Part shown: positions 33,013 to 41,544 of the stretch, piece after piece
How the letters are laid out: each line of letters opens with the position of its first letter
How positions within the stretch are numbered: position 1 is the first letter of the stretch
Program-made: the position numbers and the translations under genes
Assembly: GCA_963765785.1 (NCBI GenBank)
Contig: CAVXXW010000009.1
Location: 434,001 to 498,000, forward strand
Direction of reading: 5' to 3'
DNA: 64,000 nt
DNA from: AC-32 sp963765785
GTDB taxonomy: Bacteria > Actinomycetota > Thermoleophilia > Gaiellales > Gaiellaceae
The notes under the pieces: model-generated
Seen by the model: only the letters and a program-made list of their open reading frames with translations
What the model was told of the DNA's origin: nothing
The model's database searches: none

Positions 33013-33457
33013 ACTGCAGCTCGTGCCAGGACGGCGTCGGCGCGAGCTCCAGCAATGCCCGCTCGCCGCCGGGCTCGAGGTAGGCGAAATCCGACGCCGA
33101 GTCGTCCCAGGTCACGTCGAGTCGGCCGTCCTTGACTCGGTGGTCGAGCCAGGCGCCGCGGAAGACGAGCTTGCGCAGCCAGTAGACGAGCGACTCACCG
33201 TCCACGAGCGAGAGGCGCTCCCAGTGGCGGACGAGGTAGCGCCCGAGCTCGCTGCGCGGCTCGTCGATCAGCCCGTCGGCCGTGAGCTCCACGAGGTCCT
33301 CGGTCTCCTCGTCGTCGAGCTCGTTGTCGCCGACCAGTCCGAGCCGGTACGCGGCGGCGCAGACGCGCTGCGCGAAGTCGGCGTGGTTGAAGCTGAAGCG
33401 GAGGCGGAGGAACTCGACGACGATGTCGTCGCCCGACGAGTAATTGTCCGCGTCCAC
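33002..33457 (-). CDS. Protein of unknown function
   Basis: A 151-residue acidic protein with no recognised domain. It is partly helical (VVEFLRLRFSFNHADFAQRV; EDLVELTADGLIDEP). GTG start with TATCCT at 33464-33469 as a -10 box exactly 6 bases upstream, which supports a real gene. Its end overlaps the MocR gene by 11 bases, tail to tail. Confidence 0.6.
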   Translation of the reverse strand: MDADNYSSGDDIVVEFLRLRFSFNHADFAQRVCAAAYRLGLVGDNELDDEETEDLVELTADGLIDEPRSELGRYLVRHWERLSLVDGESLVYWLRKLVFRGAWLDHRVKDGRLDVTWDDSASDFAYLEPGGERALLELAPTPSWHELQFRH

Positions 33458-33463
33458 GCTCGG

Positions 33464-33469
33464 AGGATA
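33464..33469 (-). promoter_or_regulatory. -10 box of gene at 33457
   Basis: TATCCT ends 6 bases before the GTG start. Confidence 0.45.
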
Positions 33470-33485
33470 GCCCTGGATCCGGCTC

Positions 33486-33491
33486 TACACT
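33486..33491 (+). promoter_or_regulatory. -10 box of gene at 33498
   Basis: TACACT ends 6 bases before the GTG start. It is back to back with the divergent box at 33464-33469. Confidence 0.5.
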
Positions 33492-33497
33492 GGCGGC

Positions 33498-33782
33498 GTG
33501 AGCATGAAGGCGGCACTGATCTCGGGCGCCGTGACGGCGGCGCTCGTGCTGCTCGTCGTCTGGGTGTTCGAGGTCTCGCTCGACCGCGCCGCGGTGCTCG
33601 CTCCCGTGATCGTGGTCGCCTTCGGCGCGGCCGCCGGCGTGGTCGTGCTCTGGGCCAAGGTCGGCTGGGAAGCGCTCCAGCGCCGGCGCCGCCCGTGGTT
33701 CGTCGCGGGGATCGTCGTCGCGACCGTCGCACTGATCGCCGTGCTCTCGCTGCTGGGCGTCCAGCTGCCTCGCGAAGGCTGA
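33498..33782 (+). CDS. Small membrane protein
   Basis: A 94-residue protein with three hydrophobic segments (about residues 5-25, 33-53 and 68-86) separated by short loops, one of them Arg-rich (LQRRRRPW). No family recognised. The leaderless-type -10 box 6 bases upstream and the absence of any overlapping gene support it. Confidence 0.6.
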   Translation: MSMKAALISGAVTAALVLLVVWVFEVSLDRAAVLAPVIVVAFGAAAGVVVLWAKVGWEALQRRRRPWFVAGIVVATVALIAVLSLLGVQLPREG

Positions 33783-33854
33783 CTAGCTCTAACGCATGGG
33801 CTGCACGATGGCCTGCGCGCGATCCTGCACCGCCAATTCGCATGTTTGCCTCGC

Positions 33855-34853
33855 TCACGACCTGCGGAGGACGGCTAGGTCGCCGGAGTTGCGCACTAGG
33901 TCGGTGGGGACAAACAAGTGGCCGCCGTGGTAGTCCATGCTGCTGATCATCGGCAGGTTGAGCCGCAGCGGGTCGCGTTCAGTGGGATCGTTTCCGGCTT
34001 CGGCGGCCCCGTCGGATCGACCAGCGATTGTCGAGATGATGCCGCTCTCCCGTTCGATCATTCGGACGACGCGGTTGAAGCGGTCTCCGCCATAGGCGTT
34101 GCCCGCATCGTCGAGGGACAGTGAAATCGGCCCGTCGAACGTCGCGGTGGTGTCGCTGCCGAAAGTCGCCCTTAAGGCATCAGCGCCGTCTCCGGAGTAC
34201 CCCGAGGTTCCGGTGCCCGCGAGCAGTCGAACGCTGCGTGAGCCGGGGTTGATCACGCGGAGCGCGAAGTTCTTGCTGTCGAGCACGTAGATGGTGCCGT
34301 CGGGCCCTAGGCGGAGGTCGTACACCCAGTTGAACCTGGCCGCATCGAAGCGCACGGCCTCGGCCTGGAAGCCGGCGACCCCGTCGCCCAGGGTCTCGAG
34401 CGGTCGGCCGGACTGGTCGAATCGCCAGATGCGGCAGCCTCTGACCTCGTTGACCCAGATGGAGCCCTCGTCGTCGACGACGCAGTTGCCCATGTCGATC
34501 AACCCGAGCTCGCGCCCGTCGACGAGCATGCGGGCGCTCAGCGTCTCCTCGTCGATCCGGAAGAGCCGCGCGTTGCCGAAATTCGAGACCACCAGCGTCC
34601 CGTCCGGCAGCACGTCGACATAGATCGGAAAATCCAGGCCGACGGCGACGTTGGGGACACCGTCGAACACCGGCCGAGGAGCGGCGGTCCACAGCAGTCG
34701 ACCGTCTTGGCCAACGAGACCGAGGTAGTGCTGCTGGTGGGCGATCGCGCAGTACCGCCCATTACGCAGATGAAAGCCGAAATGCGCGAGGCCGGACTTG
34801 ACGAGGTCTCCCGGTTCGAAGTGCACGATCCGCTCGACGACCCAACCGGCCAT
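33855..34853 (-). CDS. NHL-repeat beta-propeller protein
   Basis: A 332-residue protein built from repeats with the NHL pattern (PIYVDVLPDGTLVVSNFGNARLFRID-type units, then GTIYVLDSKNFALRVINPGS, and GTGTSGYSGDGADA ahead of ISLSLDDAGNAYGGDRFNRVVRM). It has no signal peptide and probably acts in the cytosol as a binding scaffold. ATG start with TAGTGT at 34860-34865 six bases upstream. It is divergent from recJ, 147 bases apart. Confidence 0.75.
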   Translation of the reverse strand: MAGWVVERIVHFEPGDLVKSGLAHFGFHLRNGRYCAIAHQQHYLGLVGQDGRLLWTAAPRPVFDGVPNVAVGLDFPIYVDVLPDGTLVVSNFGNARLFRIDEETLSARMLVDGRELGLIDMGNCVVDDEGSIWVNEVRGCRIWRFDQSGRPLETLGDGVAGFQAEAVRFDAARFNWVYDLRLGPDGTIYVLDSKNFALRVINPGSRSVRLLAGTGTSGYSGDGADALRATFGSDTTATFDGPISLSLDDAGNAYGGDRFNRVVRMIERESGIISTIAGRSDGAAEAGNDPTERDPLRLNLPMISSMDYHGGHLFVPTDLVRNSGDLAVLRRS

Positions 34854-34859
34854 GAGCCG

Positions 34860-34865
34860 ACACTA
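34860..34865 (-). promoter_or_regulatory. -10 box of NHL-repeat gene
   Basis: TAGTGT ends 6 bases before the ATG. Confidence 0.4.
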
Positions 34866-35000
34866 GTCGCCAGGGACTCGACTGCCGCTTTCGCCCACTG
34901 CGCCGGCTACCTGGCTTCTCGTCGTGGCCAGCAGACCAGGCAGCAGGCGAGGGCGAGGAAAGCAGGCTCCGTCCGGGGGCCTCCGTACCGTGGGCTGCCC

Positions 35001-36863
35001 ATGTTGTGGCGGCTCCGGAACGAGTGCGAGCACGCCGAGGTCGAGAGCCTCGCGCGTGAGCTCGGGGCGAGCGAGGTGCTCGCCTCGGTGCTCGTGCGTC
35101 GCGGCTACGGCGAGCTCGCGGACGCGCGCGCCTTCCTCGCCGCCGAGCTCCCGGAGCACGACCCGTTCGCGCTCGGCGACATGCGCGAGGCCTGCGAGGC
35201 GATCCGCGCGGCGATCGCGGCCGGGACGAAGATCTGCGTCCACGGCGACTACGACGCCGACGGGATCTGCGCGACGGCGGTTGCCGTGCTCGTCCTGCGC
35301 GAGCTCGGTGCGGACGTCACGTTCCACCTGCCGAGCCGGTTCGACGAGGGCTACGGCGTGGCCGCGCAGACGCTCGAGCGGCTGGCGAGCGAAGGCGTCG
35401 GCCTCGTCTTGACGGTCGACTGCGGCGTGACCGCGGTCGAAGAGGTTGCGGCGGCCCGGGCGGGCGGGCTCGAGGTCGTCGTGACGGACCACCACCGGGC
35501 GGGGGAGGAGCTACCAGGCTGCCCGGTGGTGGGGCCATATCGGGGCGACTACCCCTTCCGCGAGCTCTGCGGCACCGGCGTCGTCTGGAAGCTCGGGCAA
35601 GCGCTGCTCGGCGCGGGCTCGGAGGCGCTGGCGCGCCACCTCGACCTGGTCGCGGTCGCGACGGTCGCAGACGTCGTACCGCTCGTCGACGAGAACCGCG
35701 GCCTGGCGGTCGCCGGGCTGCGGGCACTCGCGCGAACGCAGAAGCCGGGACTGCGGGAGTTGATGCGCGTTGCACGGGTCGACCCGGCGACGGTCGACGC
35801 GGGCGCGATCGGGTTCCGGCTCGCGCCGCGGCTGAACGCGGCGGGACGCCTCGGCCGGCCAGAGGCTGCGCTCGAGCTCCTGCTCTGCGAGGAGCGCGAG
35901 CCGGCTGCGCGCCTGGCGCAGCAGCTCGAGGAGCTGAACCGCGACCGACAGGCAGTCGAGGAGAGGATCCTGCGCGAGGCGGTCGAGGAGATCGAGTCGT
36001 GGCCGGAGCCGAAGCAGCGGCACCGCGCGTACGTCGTCGCGGGCGCGGACTGGCACGAGGGCGTGATCGGGATCGTCGCGTCGCGTCTCGTCGAGCGCTA
36101 CTCCCGGCCGGTCGTGCTGATCGCCGGCACCGACGGCGACTGGAAGGGCTCGGGCCGCTCGATCGCGGGCTTCGACCTTCACGACGGCCTACGGCAGTGT
36201 GCGGGCCACCTCGAGCGCTGGGGCGGCCACGCCGCCGCGGCCGGGCTCTCGATCAAGCCCGAGAACGTGCCGGCCTTCGCCGAGCAGTTCGCGTCGATCG
36301 GCGACGTCGCGCTTGCCGAGGACGACCTCAGCCCACAGGCGCCGGTCGATGCGCTCGTCCACGGCCGCGACCTGACGCTCGAGCTCTGCGAGGAGCTGGC
36401 GCGGCTCGCCCCGTTCGGGCTCGGCAACCCCGGCGTCTCGCTCCTGCTCGCCGGCTGCGAGCTCACCGATCTGGCGGCGGTCGGCGAGGGGAAGCACCTC
36501 AAGTTCCGCGTCCGCGAGGATGGCCGCGACTCCGGGAGTGCGATCGCGTTCCGCTTCGGGCGCCGGCTCGACAGCCTGCGCAGGCCGGGCGCATACGACC
36601 TCGTGTTCCGGCTCGAAGCGAACCAGTGGAACGGCACCGTCGCGCCGCAGCTGAACGTGCAGCGCGTGTTCGAGACCGACGGTCGCTACGTCGAGCTGCG
36701 CGAGTGGCTCAAGCTCGAATGGCGCAAGGACGCGCGCGACCCCGCGGCCGCGGCGATCTTCGCCGAGCTGGGCCTGGCCGAAGGGGGCTCACGCCGGCAC
36801 CTGCTCGAGTCCGAGCGCTTCCGGGCGCTGCTGGAGCGGCCGGAGCTGGCGCGCGCGGCCTAA
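35001..36863 (+). CDS. recJ: Single-stranded-DNA-specific exonuclease RecJ
   Basis: A 620-residue DHH-family 5'-3' exonuclease. Motif I HGDYDADGICA (D83, D85, D87), motif II TVDCGVTAVEE, motif III VVTDHHRAGEE and the DHHA1 motif GRSIAGFDLHD and GGHAAAAGLSI are present, followed by the C-terminal OB-fold domain (LKFRVREDGRDSGSA). It degrades single strands in recombination and mismatch repair. The ATG at 35001 is preferred; TACCGT at 34986-34991 is a likely -10 box. Upstream in-frame codons run antisense into the NHL gene. Confidence 0.94.
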   Translation: MLWRLRNECEHAEVESLARELGASEVLASVLVRRGYGELADARAFLAAELPEHDPFALGDMREACEAIRAAIAAGTKICVHGDYDADGICATAVAVLVLRELGADVTFHLPSRFDEGYGVAAQTLERLASEGVGLVLTVDCGVTAVEEVAAARAGGLEVVVTDHHRAGEELPGCPVVGPYRGDYPFRELCGTGVVWKLGQALLGAGSEALARHLDLVAVATVADVVPLVDENRGLAVAGLRALARTQKPGLRELMRVARVDPATVDAGAIGFRLAPRLNAAGRLGRPEAALELLLCEEREPAARLAQQLEELNRDRQAVEERILREAVEEIESWPEPKQRHRAYVVAGADWHEGVIGIVASRLVERYSRPVVLIAGTDGDWKGSGRSIAGFDLHDGLRQCAGHLERWGGHAAAAGLSIKPENVPAFAEQFASIGDVALAEDDLSPQAPVDALVHGRDLTLELCEELARLAPFGLGNPGVSLLLAGCELTDLAAVGEGKHLKFRVREDGRDSGSAIAFRFGRRLDSLRRPGAYDLVFRLEANQWNGTVAPQLNVQRVFETDGRYVELREWLKLEWRKDARDPAAAAIFAELGLAEGGSRRHLLESERFRALLERPELARAA

Positions 36864-37068
36864 GCCCGACCGACGGCGGCGCGGTCCACGCGGCGCCGGC
36901 GCCAGGAGCGCCGCTCGCAGGCGGTCGCGTCGAGCACGACCAGCATCCGCGCGAGGCGGGCGGCCTTCCGTTCGTTTCGTCGTTTGCGCATGAAGGGCAG
37001 GTTTCGCTTCGAAGGCGTTCCCTCCTGCGACGGGAAGTACGCACGGCGGTTAGGGAAAACGTCGGGAG

Positions 37069-37074
37069 TACACT
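37069..37074 (+). promoter_or_regulatory. -10 box of rel
   Basis: TACACT ends 6 bases before the rel ATG, followed by TTTTCC. The 217-base gap between recJ and rel shows no other feature. Confidence 0.55.
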
Positions 37075-37080
37075 TTTTCC

Positions 37081-39288
37081 ATGACGGTCCTCGAATCCAG
37101 AGAACGCCATCAGGAGCTCATCGACGAGCTGATCGAGACCGTCGCGGCCTACAACAAGGAGGTCGACCGCGACCTGCTGGCGCGGGCGTTCACGTTCGCC
37201 GCGCGGGCGCACGAAGGCCAGCAGCGCCGCTCCGGCGAGGACTTCATCAACCACCCGTGGGGCGCCGCGAAGATCTGCGCAGAGCTGCGGCTCGACGAGC
37301 AGACGATCGCCGCCGCGCTGCTGCACGACGTGGTCGAGGACACGGGCACGGACATCAAGGAGGTCCGCGACGAGTTCGGCGAGGAGATCGCGCAGCTCGT
37401 CGAAGGCGTCACCAAGCTGACGCGGATCCAGTTCCAGAGCCGCGAGCAGGCCGAGGCCGAGAACTACCGCAAGATGATCGTGGCGATGGCGCAGGACGTG
37501 CGCGTGATCCTGATCAAGCTCGCCGACCGCCTGCACAACATGCGCACGATCGAGTACCTCGGCAAGCAGAAGCAGGTGCAGAAGGCCAAGGAGACGCTCG
37601 AGGTCTACGCGCCGCTCGCCCACCGGCTCGGCATCAACAAGCTCAAGTGGGAGCTCGAGGACCTCGCGTTCGCGACGCTGCACCCGCGCAAGTACGAGGA
37701 GATCAAGGCGATGGTCAGCGAGCGTCGCGCCGACCGCGAGGAGCACGTGCGCGAGGCGGCGATGACGCTGCAGCGCGAGCTCGAGAAGGTCGACATCCCG
37801 GCCGACATCTCCGGGCGCGCGAAGCACTTCTACTCGATCTACGACAAGATGGCCAAGAAGGGCCGCGAGTTCAACGAGATCTACGACCTCACGGCCATGC
37901 GCGTGATCGCCGAGCGCGGCGGCGACGAGGGAGCGCGCGACTGCTACGGCGCGCTCGGTCTCATCCACTCGCTCTGGAAGCCGATGCCAGGGCGCTTCAA
38001 GGACTACGTGGCGATGCCGAAGCTGAACGGCTACCAGGCGCTGCACACGACCGTGATCGGTCCCGAGGGCCGGCCGCTCGAGATCCAGGTGCGCACGCGC
38101 GAGATGCACGAGACGGCGGAGTTCGGCGTCGCCGCGCACTGGGTCTACAAGCGCGGCAAGAAGGGCAGGGGAGGCGACGACGAGTGGGCTGCCTGGGTCC
38201 GCCAGCTGATGGACTGGCAGGAGGACGAGGCCGACCCGCGCGAGTTCATCAAGACCTTCCGCACCAACCTGTTCGAGGACGAGGTCTACGTCTTCACGCC
38301 GAAGGGCGAGGTGAAGGCGCTGCCGGCCGGCTCGACGCCGATCGACTTCGCCTACGCGGTACACACCGACGTCGGCCACAAGACGGTCGGCGCGAAGATC
38401 AACGGCCGCATCGTCCCGCTCCACTACCGCCTCAAGAGCGGCGACTTCGTCGAGATCCTCACGACGAAGAGCGGCCGCGGGCCCTCGCGCGACTGGATCT
38501 CTCTGGCCGCCTCGTCGCGGGCGCGCAACAAGATCCGGCAGTGGTTCTCGCGCGAGACGCGCGAGGAGACCGAGCAGAAGGGCCGCGAGACGCTCGAGAC
38601 GGCGCTGAAGAAGCAGAACCTGCCGTACCGCAAGCTCCAGGGCTCGGCGGTGCTGGCCCAGGTGATCCGCGAGAGCGGCTACAAGAAGGCGGAGGACTTC
38701 TACCTCGCCCTCGGCTCCGGAAAGCTGCAGCCGGGCCAGATCGTCAACAAGGTCATCCAGCGGCTGAAGACCGAGCAGGTCGCCGAGGAGGAGGCCGTTC
38801 CGCTCAAGGCGCCGAAGGCGCGGCACGCGACCTCGAGCGACAACGTCGGCATCGCGGTGAGCGGGGTCGACGACGTGCTCGTGCGCCTCGCCAAGTGCTG
38901 CACGCCGCTCCCGGGCGACAAGATCGTCGGCTACGTCTCGCTCGGCAAGGGGATCACGATCCACCGCGAGGACTGCTCGAACGTCAAGTCGCTGCGGCGC
39001 AACCCGGAGCGGTTCACGCCGGTCGCGTGGGACGGCGGCGCCTCGAAGAGCTTCCGCGTCCAGATCGCGGTCGACTCGTGGGACCGCCCGCGGCTGCTCG
39101 AGGATGTCGCCCGGACGTTCTCGGAGCACGGCGCGAACATCGTCGAGTACGGCGGCCACGTCGAGGACCAGCTCGCCAAGAACTGGTACGTCGCGGAGGT
39201 CGGCGACGTGAAGGCGCTGCGGTCGCTGCTGACCGCCCTCCGGAACGTCGACGCCGTCTTCGACGCCTACCGCGTCACGCCCTCCTAG
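37081..39288 (+). CDS. Bifunctional (p)ppGpp synthetase/hydrolase Rel
   Basis: A 735-residue RelA/SpoT-family enzyme. The HD hydrolase domain is intact (ARAHEGQQRRSGEDFINHP; H82-D83 in LLHDVVEDT), so it can degrade (p)ppGpp. The synthetase domain is also intact (FYSIYDKMAKKGREFNEIYD, GYQALHTTVIG). A TGS domain (DEVYVFTPKGEVKALPAGST), a zinc-finger region (KCCTPLPGDKIVGYVS) and a C-terminal ACT domain follow. It sets the stringent response on the ribosome. It stands alone, with its own -10 box and a strong terminator hairpin. Confidence 0.96.
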   Translation: MTVLESRERHQELIDELIETVAAYNKEVDRDLLARAFTFAARAHEGQQRRSGEDFINHPWGAAKICAELRLDEQTIAAALLHDVVEDTGTDIKEVRDEFGEEIAQLVEGVTKLTRIQFQSREQAEAENYRKMIVAMAQDVRVILIKLADRLHNMRTIEYLGKQKQVQKAKETLEVYAPLAHRLGINKLKWELEDLAFATLHPRKYEEIKAMVSERRADREEHVREAAMTLQRELEKVDIPADISGRAKHFYSIYDKMAKKGREFNEIYDLTAMRVIAERGGDEGARDCYGALGLIHSLWKPMPGRFKDYVAMPKLNGYQALHTTVIGPEGRPLEIQVRTREMHETAEFGVAAHWVYKRGKKGRGGDDEWAAWVRQLMDWQEDEADPREFIKTFRTNLFEDEVYVFTPKGEVKALPAGSTPIDFAYAVHTDVGHKTVGAKINGRIVPLHYRLKSGDFVEILTTKSGRGPSRDWISLAASSRARNKIRQWFSRETREETEQKGRETLETALKKQNLPYRKLQGSAVLAQVIRESGYKKAEDFYLALGSGKLQPGQIVNKVIQRLKTEQVAEEEAVPLKAPKARHATSSDNVGIAVSGVDDVLVRLAKCCTPLPGDKIVGYVSLGKGITIHREDCSNVKSLRRNPERFTPVAWDGGASKSFRVQIAVDSWDRPRLLEDVARTFSEHGANIVEYGGHVEDQLAKNWYVAEVGDVKALRSLLTALRNVDAVFDAYRVTPS

Positions 39289-39295
39289 CGCCCTG

Positions 39296-39340
39296 GCCGG
39301 TGGCGGCTCCCGCCGGGCAGAGCCCGGCTCCGCCACCGGC
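39296..39340 (+). terminator. Terminator hairpin of rel
   Basis: Arms GCCGGTGGCGG (39296-39306) and CCGCCACCGGC (39330-39340) pair perfectly. Inside them GCCGGGC and GCCCGGC form a second stem with the loop AGA. There is no T tract, which is usual for high-GC Actinomycetota. It begins 8 bases after the stop codon. Confidence 0.75.
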
Positions 39341-39456
39341 TGACGCCGCTCGCGGCCCGATGCTTTCCGGGGCCGTGCTCATGCACTGTCCCCTCCGGCC
39401 TCGAACCGCGACCGGCGCCCCAGGACGCTAGGAGCATCGTTCGCCGAGGCGGAGGA

Positions 39457-39513
39457 TCCCTCGAACGAGGGATCGTCCCTCGAACGAGCGGGGTACCTCA
39501 AACGAGGGATGGC
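39457..39513. repeat. Three tandem 19-bp units with dyad cores
   Basis: Units begin at 39457, 39476 and 39495. The first reads TCCCTCGAACGAGGGATCG; the second and third keep CCTCRAACGAG with changes at the ends. Each core (CCCTCG, AA, CGAGGG) is an interrupted dyad. The array lies in a 366-base convergent gap between rel and the sulfatase gene, a place where no gene start needs an operator. Confidence 0.7.
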
Positions 39514-39607
39514 GCTTTTCGCTCGGAGGAGTACAACGTGAGGTAGGGGAGGGGGCTTCTCTACGGAGAGCTGCGGCGCCCGCTCGTTTCGAGGACGGCG
39601 GGTGGGC

Positions 39608-39651
39608 GCCCGGCGCACCGGGCCGGTGGCGGCCGTCCCGGTGCGCCGGGC
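39608..39651 (-). terminator. Terminator hairpin of sulfatase operon
   Basis: GCCCGGCGCACCGGG (39608-39622) and CCCGGTGCGCCGGGC (39637-39651) form a perfect 15-bp stem with a 14-base loop, beginning 3 bases after the sulfatase stop codon on the minus strand. Confidence 0.75.
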
Positions 39652-39654
39652 ACC

Positions 39655-41544
39655 TCAGCGCTTGAGCGCGTAGACCTTGAAGTTCCCCGTTTGCAGGGAC
39701 TTTCTCGGCACGAGCGTCCAGAAAAGGCGCTGCGCGACCGGCGCCACGGCCACGACCCGGCCCTCGGAGACGACCACGACCGAGCGGGCGCCCGGCGCGC
39801 TGCCGCTCACCTGGAGCACGGGGCTCGAGCGGTCGACCGGGTCGAGGTCGGTCACCCGGCGGCCTCCCTCGAACGAGTGACCGAGCAGCTTCCGGTCCGG
39901 GCCGACGGCGAAGACGGTCGAGAGCGGCTGGTCTGCCCCGAAGAGCGCCACTTCGCGTCGGAGCGCCTGCTCGTGGAGCCGCTGGAGGCGCGGCGCGGGG
40001 ACGACGTAGCGGCGGCCAGCGTCCTTGATCAGGACGACGGTGCGGTCGACCGGCCGCCTGCCGAGCAGCGAAAGGCCGTCGACGTGCCACGGAATAGGCA
40101 CGCGCACGGCGCCGGCAATCGTCGGGACGATGTCCGTCGTCCGCGCGAGACCTGTCACGACGCGGCCGCGTTGCTGTCCCGGTGTCTTCACGAACAGCGG
40201 CACGTAGGCGATGTCCTGCAGGTTCGCGGGCGAGAGCGGCCGGCGCTTCTGGCCGGCACGGAAGCTCACCCCATGGTCGGCCGTGACGACGAGCAGCGTT
40301 CGGTCGTAGAGGCCGGTGGCACGCAGCCTCGCGAGGATCCGCCCGAGCACGGCGTCCGCGTAGCCGAGCTGGAGCAGATGCCGCTGCCAGTACTGGTCGA
40401 CTGCCGCCTGGTCCGGGTTCCACACCTCGTCCGAGCCCCAGCCCGGCGCGGGCCGGATGTCGTAGCGCTGGCCCGAGGGAAGGTACGTCCAAGGGCTGTG
40501 CGGAAGCATGAGGTGGACGTACCAGAGCGACGGCCGCGGCTGCGGCTGCAGCGAGCGCATGAAGGCCGGGTCGATTCGGCCGGGATCGTGGTGACCGCTT
40601 GCGTCCTGGAGGAAGTCGTCCCAGCCGTTGGCGATCGACGGGATGCCGTGGGTCAGGTCGTCGGGCAGCAGCTCGTGCAGGTAGACGACGCCGGTGTCCT
40701 CGGCCAGCGTCTTGGCGCGCGAGGCCACCGAATCCTCCGTGTCCGGGCAGAGCGACGGCGGGCAGAGGTGCGTCTCGGCGTCGACGACGTGGAGCTGCGT
40801 CGCTCCGCCGAGGAGCGTGAACAGGTTCTGCCGATGGTCGGTGTAGACGGGGAACTCGCCGCCGCGGGGGAGGCGGCCGGTGAGGATCGCCGGCACCGCG
40901 TGGGTCGTGCCCTCGGCGACGGTGGTCGCGTGATCGAACCAGGTCGAGCCGTTCGCCAGCCGGGCGAAGTTCGGGAACCGCCGTGCGTCGATGCGGCCCT
41001 TCGCGTCGAGCAGCGAATTCAGCGGCAGCTCGTCGAAGGCCACGAGCACGACCGGGGCCCGCGGGGCTTCGCCGGCGGCCTGGGCATTCGCGGCCGAGAG
41101 CGAAAGCCGCGTCACATCCGAGTTGAAGAGGAAGAGCGCCAGGAAGAGCAGCGGCGCCGGGCCGAGCACGGTCAGCGCCGTCCGTGCAGTCGCCGCACGC
41201 ACGTACAACGCGGCTCCCGCCGCGCCGAGCCCGGCCGCGACCGCGACGAGCAGCCAGCCAGGCGCACCGAGGCCGCGGATCGCCTGCAGCACGAAGAGCG
41301 CGAGCAGGCCGCCCACGAAGACCGGGTGCAGTGCGGGCACGAGCGCCTCGAGCGCGAGCAGCAGGAGTGGCGGCACCAGCAGCAGCGCGAGCGCGAAGAC
41401 GATCGCGTCCCAGCGCGTCGAGCCGCGTGCGGCGAAGAACTCGCCGTTCTTGCCGAGCAGGTTGAACAGTGGCTGCGCGACCGCGAACGACCAGAGGACG
41501 AGCAGGTGCAGGCCGGCCAGCCGCCAGGGCGGCCGCGCGGTCAC
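39655..41544 (-). CDS. Membrane-anchored sulfatase/phosphotransferase-type enzyme
   Basis: A 629-residue protein with four or five N-terminal membrane segments (to about residue 150) and an extracytoplasmic alkaline-phosphatase-superfamily domain. The latter shows VVLVAFDELPLNSLLD (metal aspartate), STWFDHATTVAEGTTHAVPAILTG (nucleophile threonine region), HLMLPHSPW and VVTADHGVSF (metal-binding D-H). The layout resembles LTA synthase and phosphoethanolamine or phosphoglycerol transferases. Probably it modifies or builds a cell-surface polymer. Its ATG overlaps the stop of the methyltransferase gene (ATGA). Confidence 0.85.
   Translation of the reverse strand: MTARPPWRLAGLHLLVLWSFAVAQPLFNLLGKNGEFFAARGSTRWDAIVFALALLLVPPLLLLALEALVPALHPVFVGGLLALFVLQAIRGLGAPGWLLVAVAAGLGAAGAALYVRAATARTALTVLGPAPLLFLALFLFNSDVTRLSLSAANAQAAGEAPRAPVVLVAFDELPLNSLLDAKGRIDARRFPNFARLANGSTWFDHATTVAEGTTHAVPAILTGRLPRGGEFPVYTDHRQNLFTLLGGATQLHVVDAETHLCPPSLCPDTEDSVASRAKTLAEDTGVVYLHELLPDDLTHGIPSIANGWDDFLQDASGHHDPGRIDPAFMRSLQPQPRPSLWYVHLMLPHSPWTYLPSGQRYDIRPAPGWGSDEVWNPDQAAVDQYWQRHLLQLGYADAVLGRILARLRATGLYDRTLLVVTADHGVSFRAGQKRRPLSPANLQDIAYVPLFVKTPGQQRGRVVTGLARTTDIVPTIAGAVRVPIPWHVDGLSLLGRRPVDRTVVLIKDAGRRYVVPAPRLQRLHEQALRREVALFGADQPLSTVFAVGPDRKLLGHSFEGGRRVTDLDPVDRSSPVLQVSGSAPGARSVVVVSEGRVVAVAPVAQRLFWTLVPRKSLQTGNFKVYALKR

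Noticed and set aside
36709..39336. Long open frames antisense or out of frame to recJ and rel (for example 875 codons on the minus strand and 815 on the plus strand)
   Set aside because: They are composition shadows: Arg/Ala/Pro/Asp-rich translations without domains, lying over two genes with clear motifs in the chosen frames.
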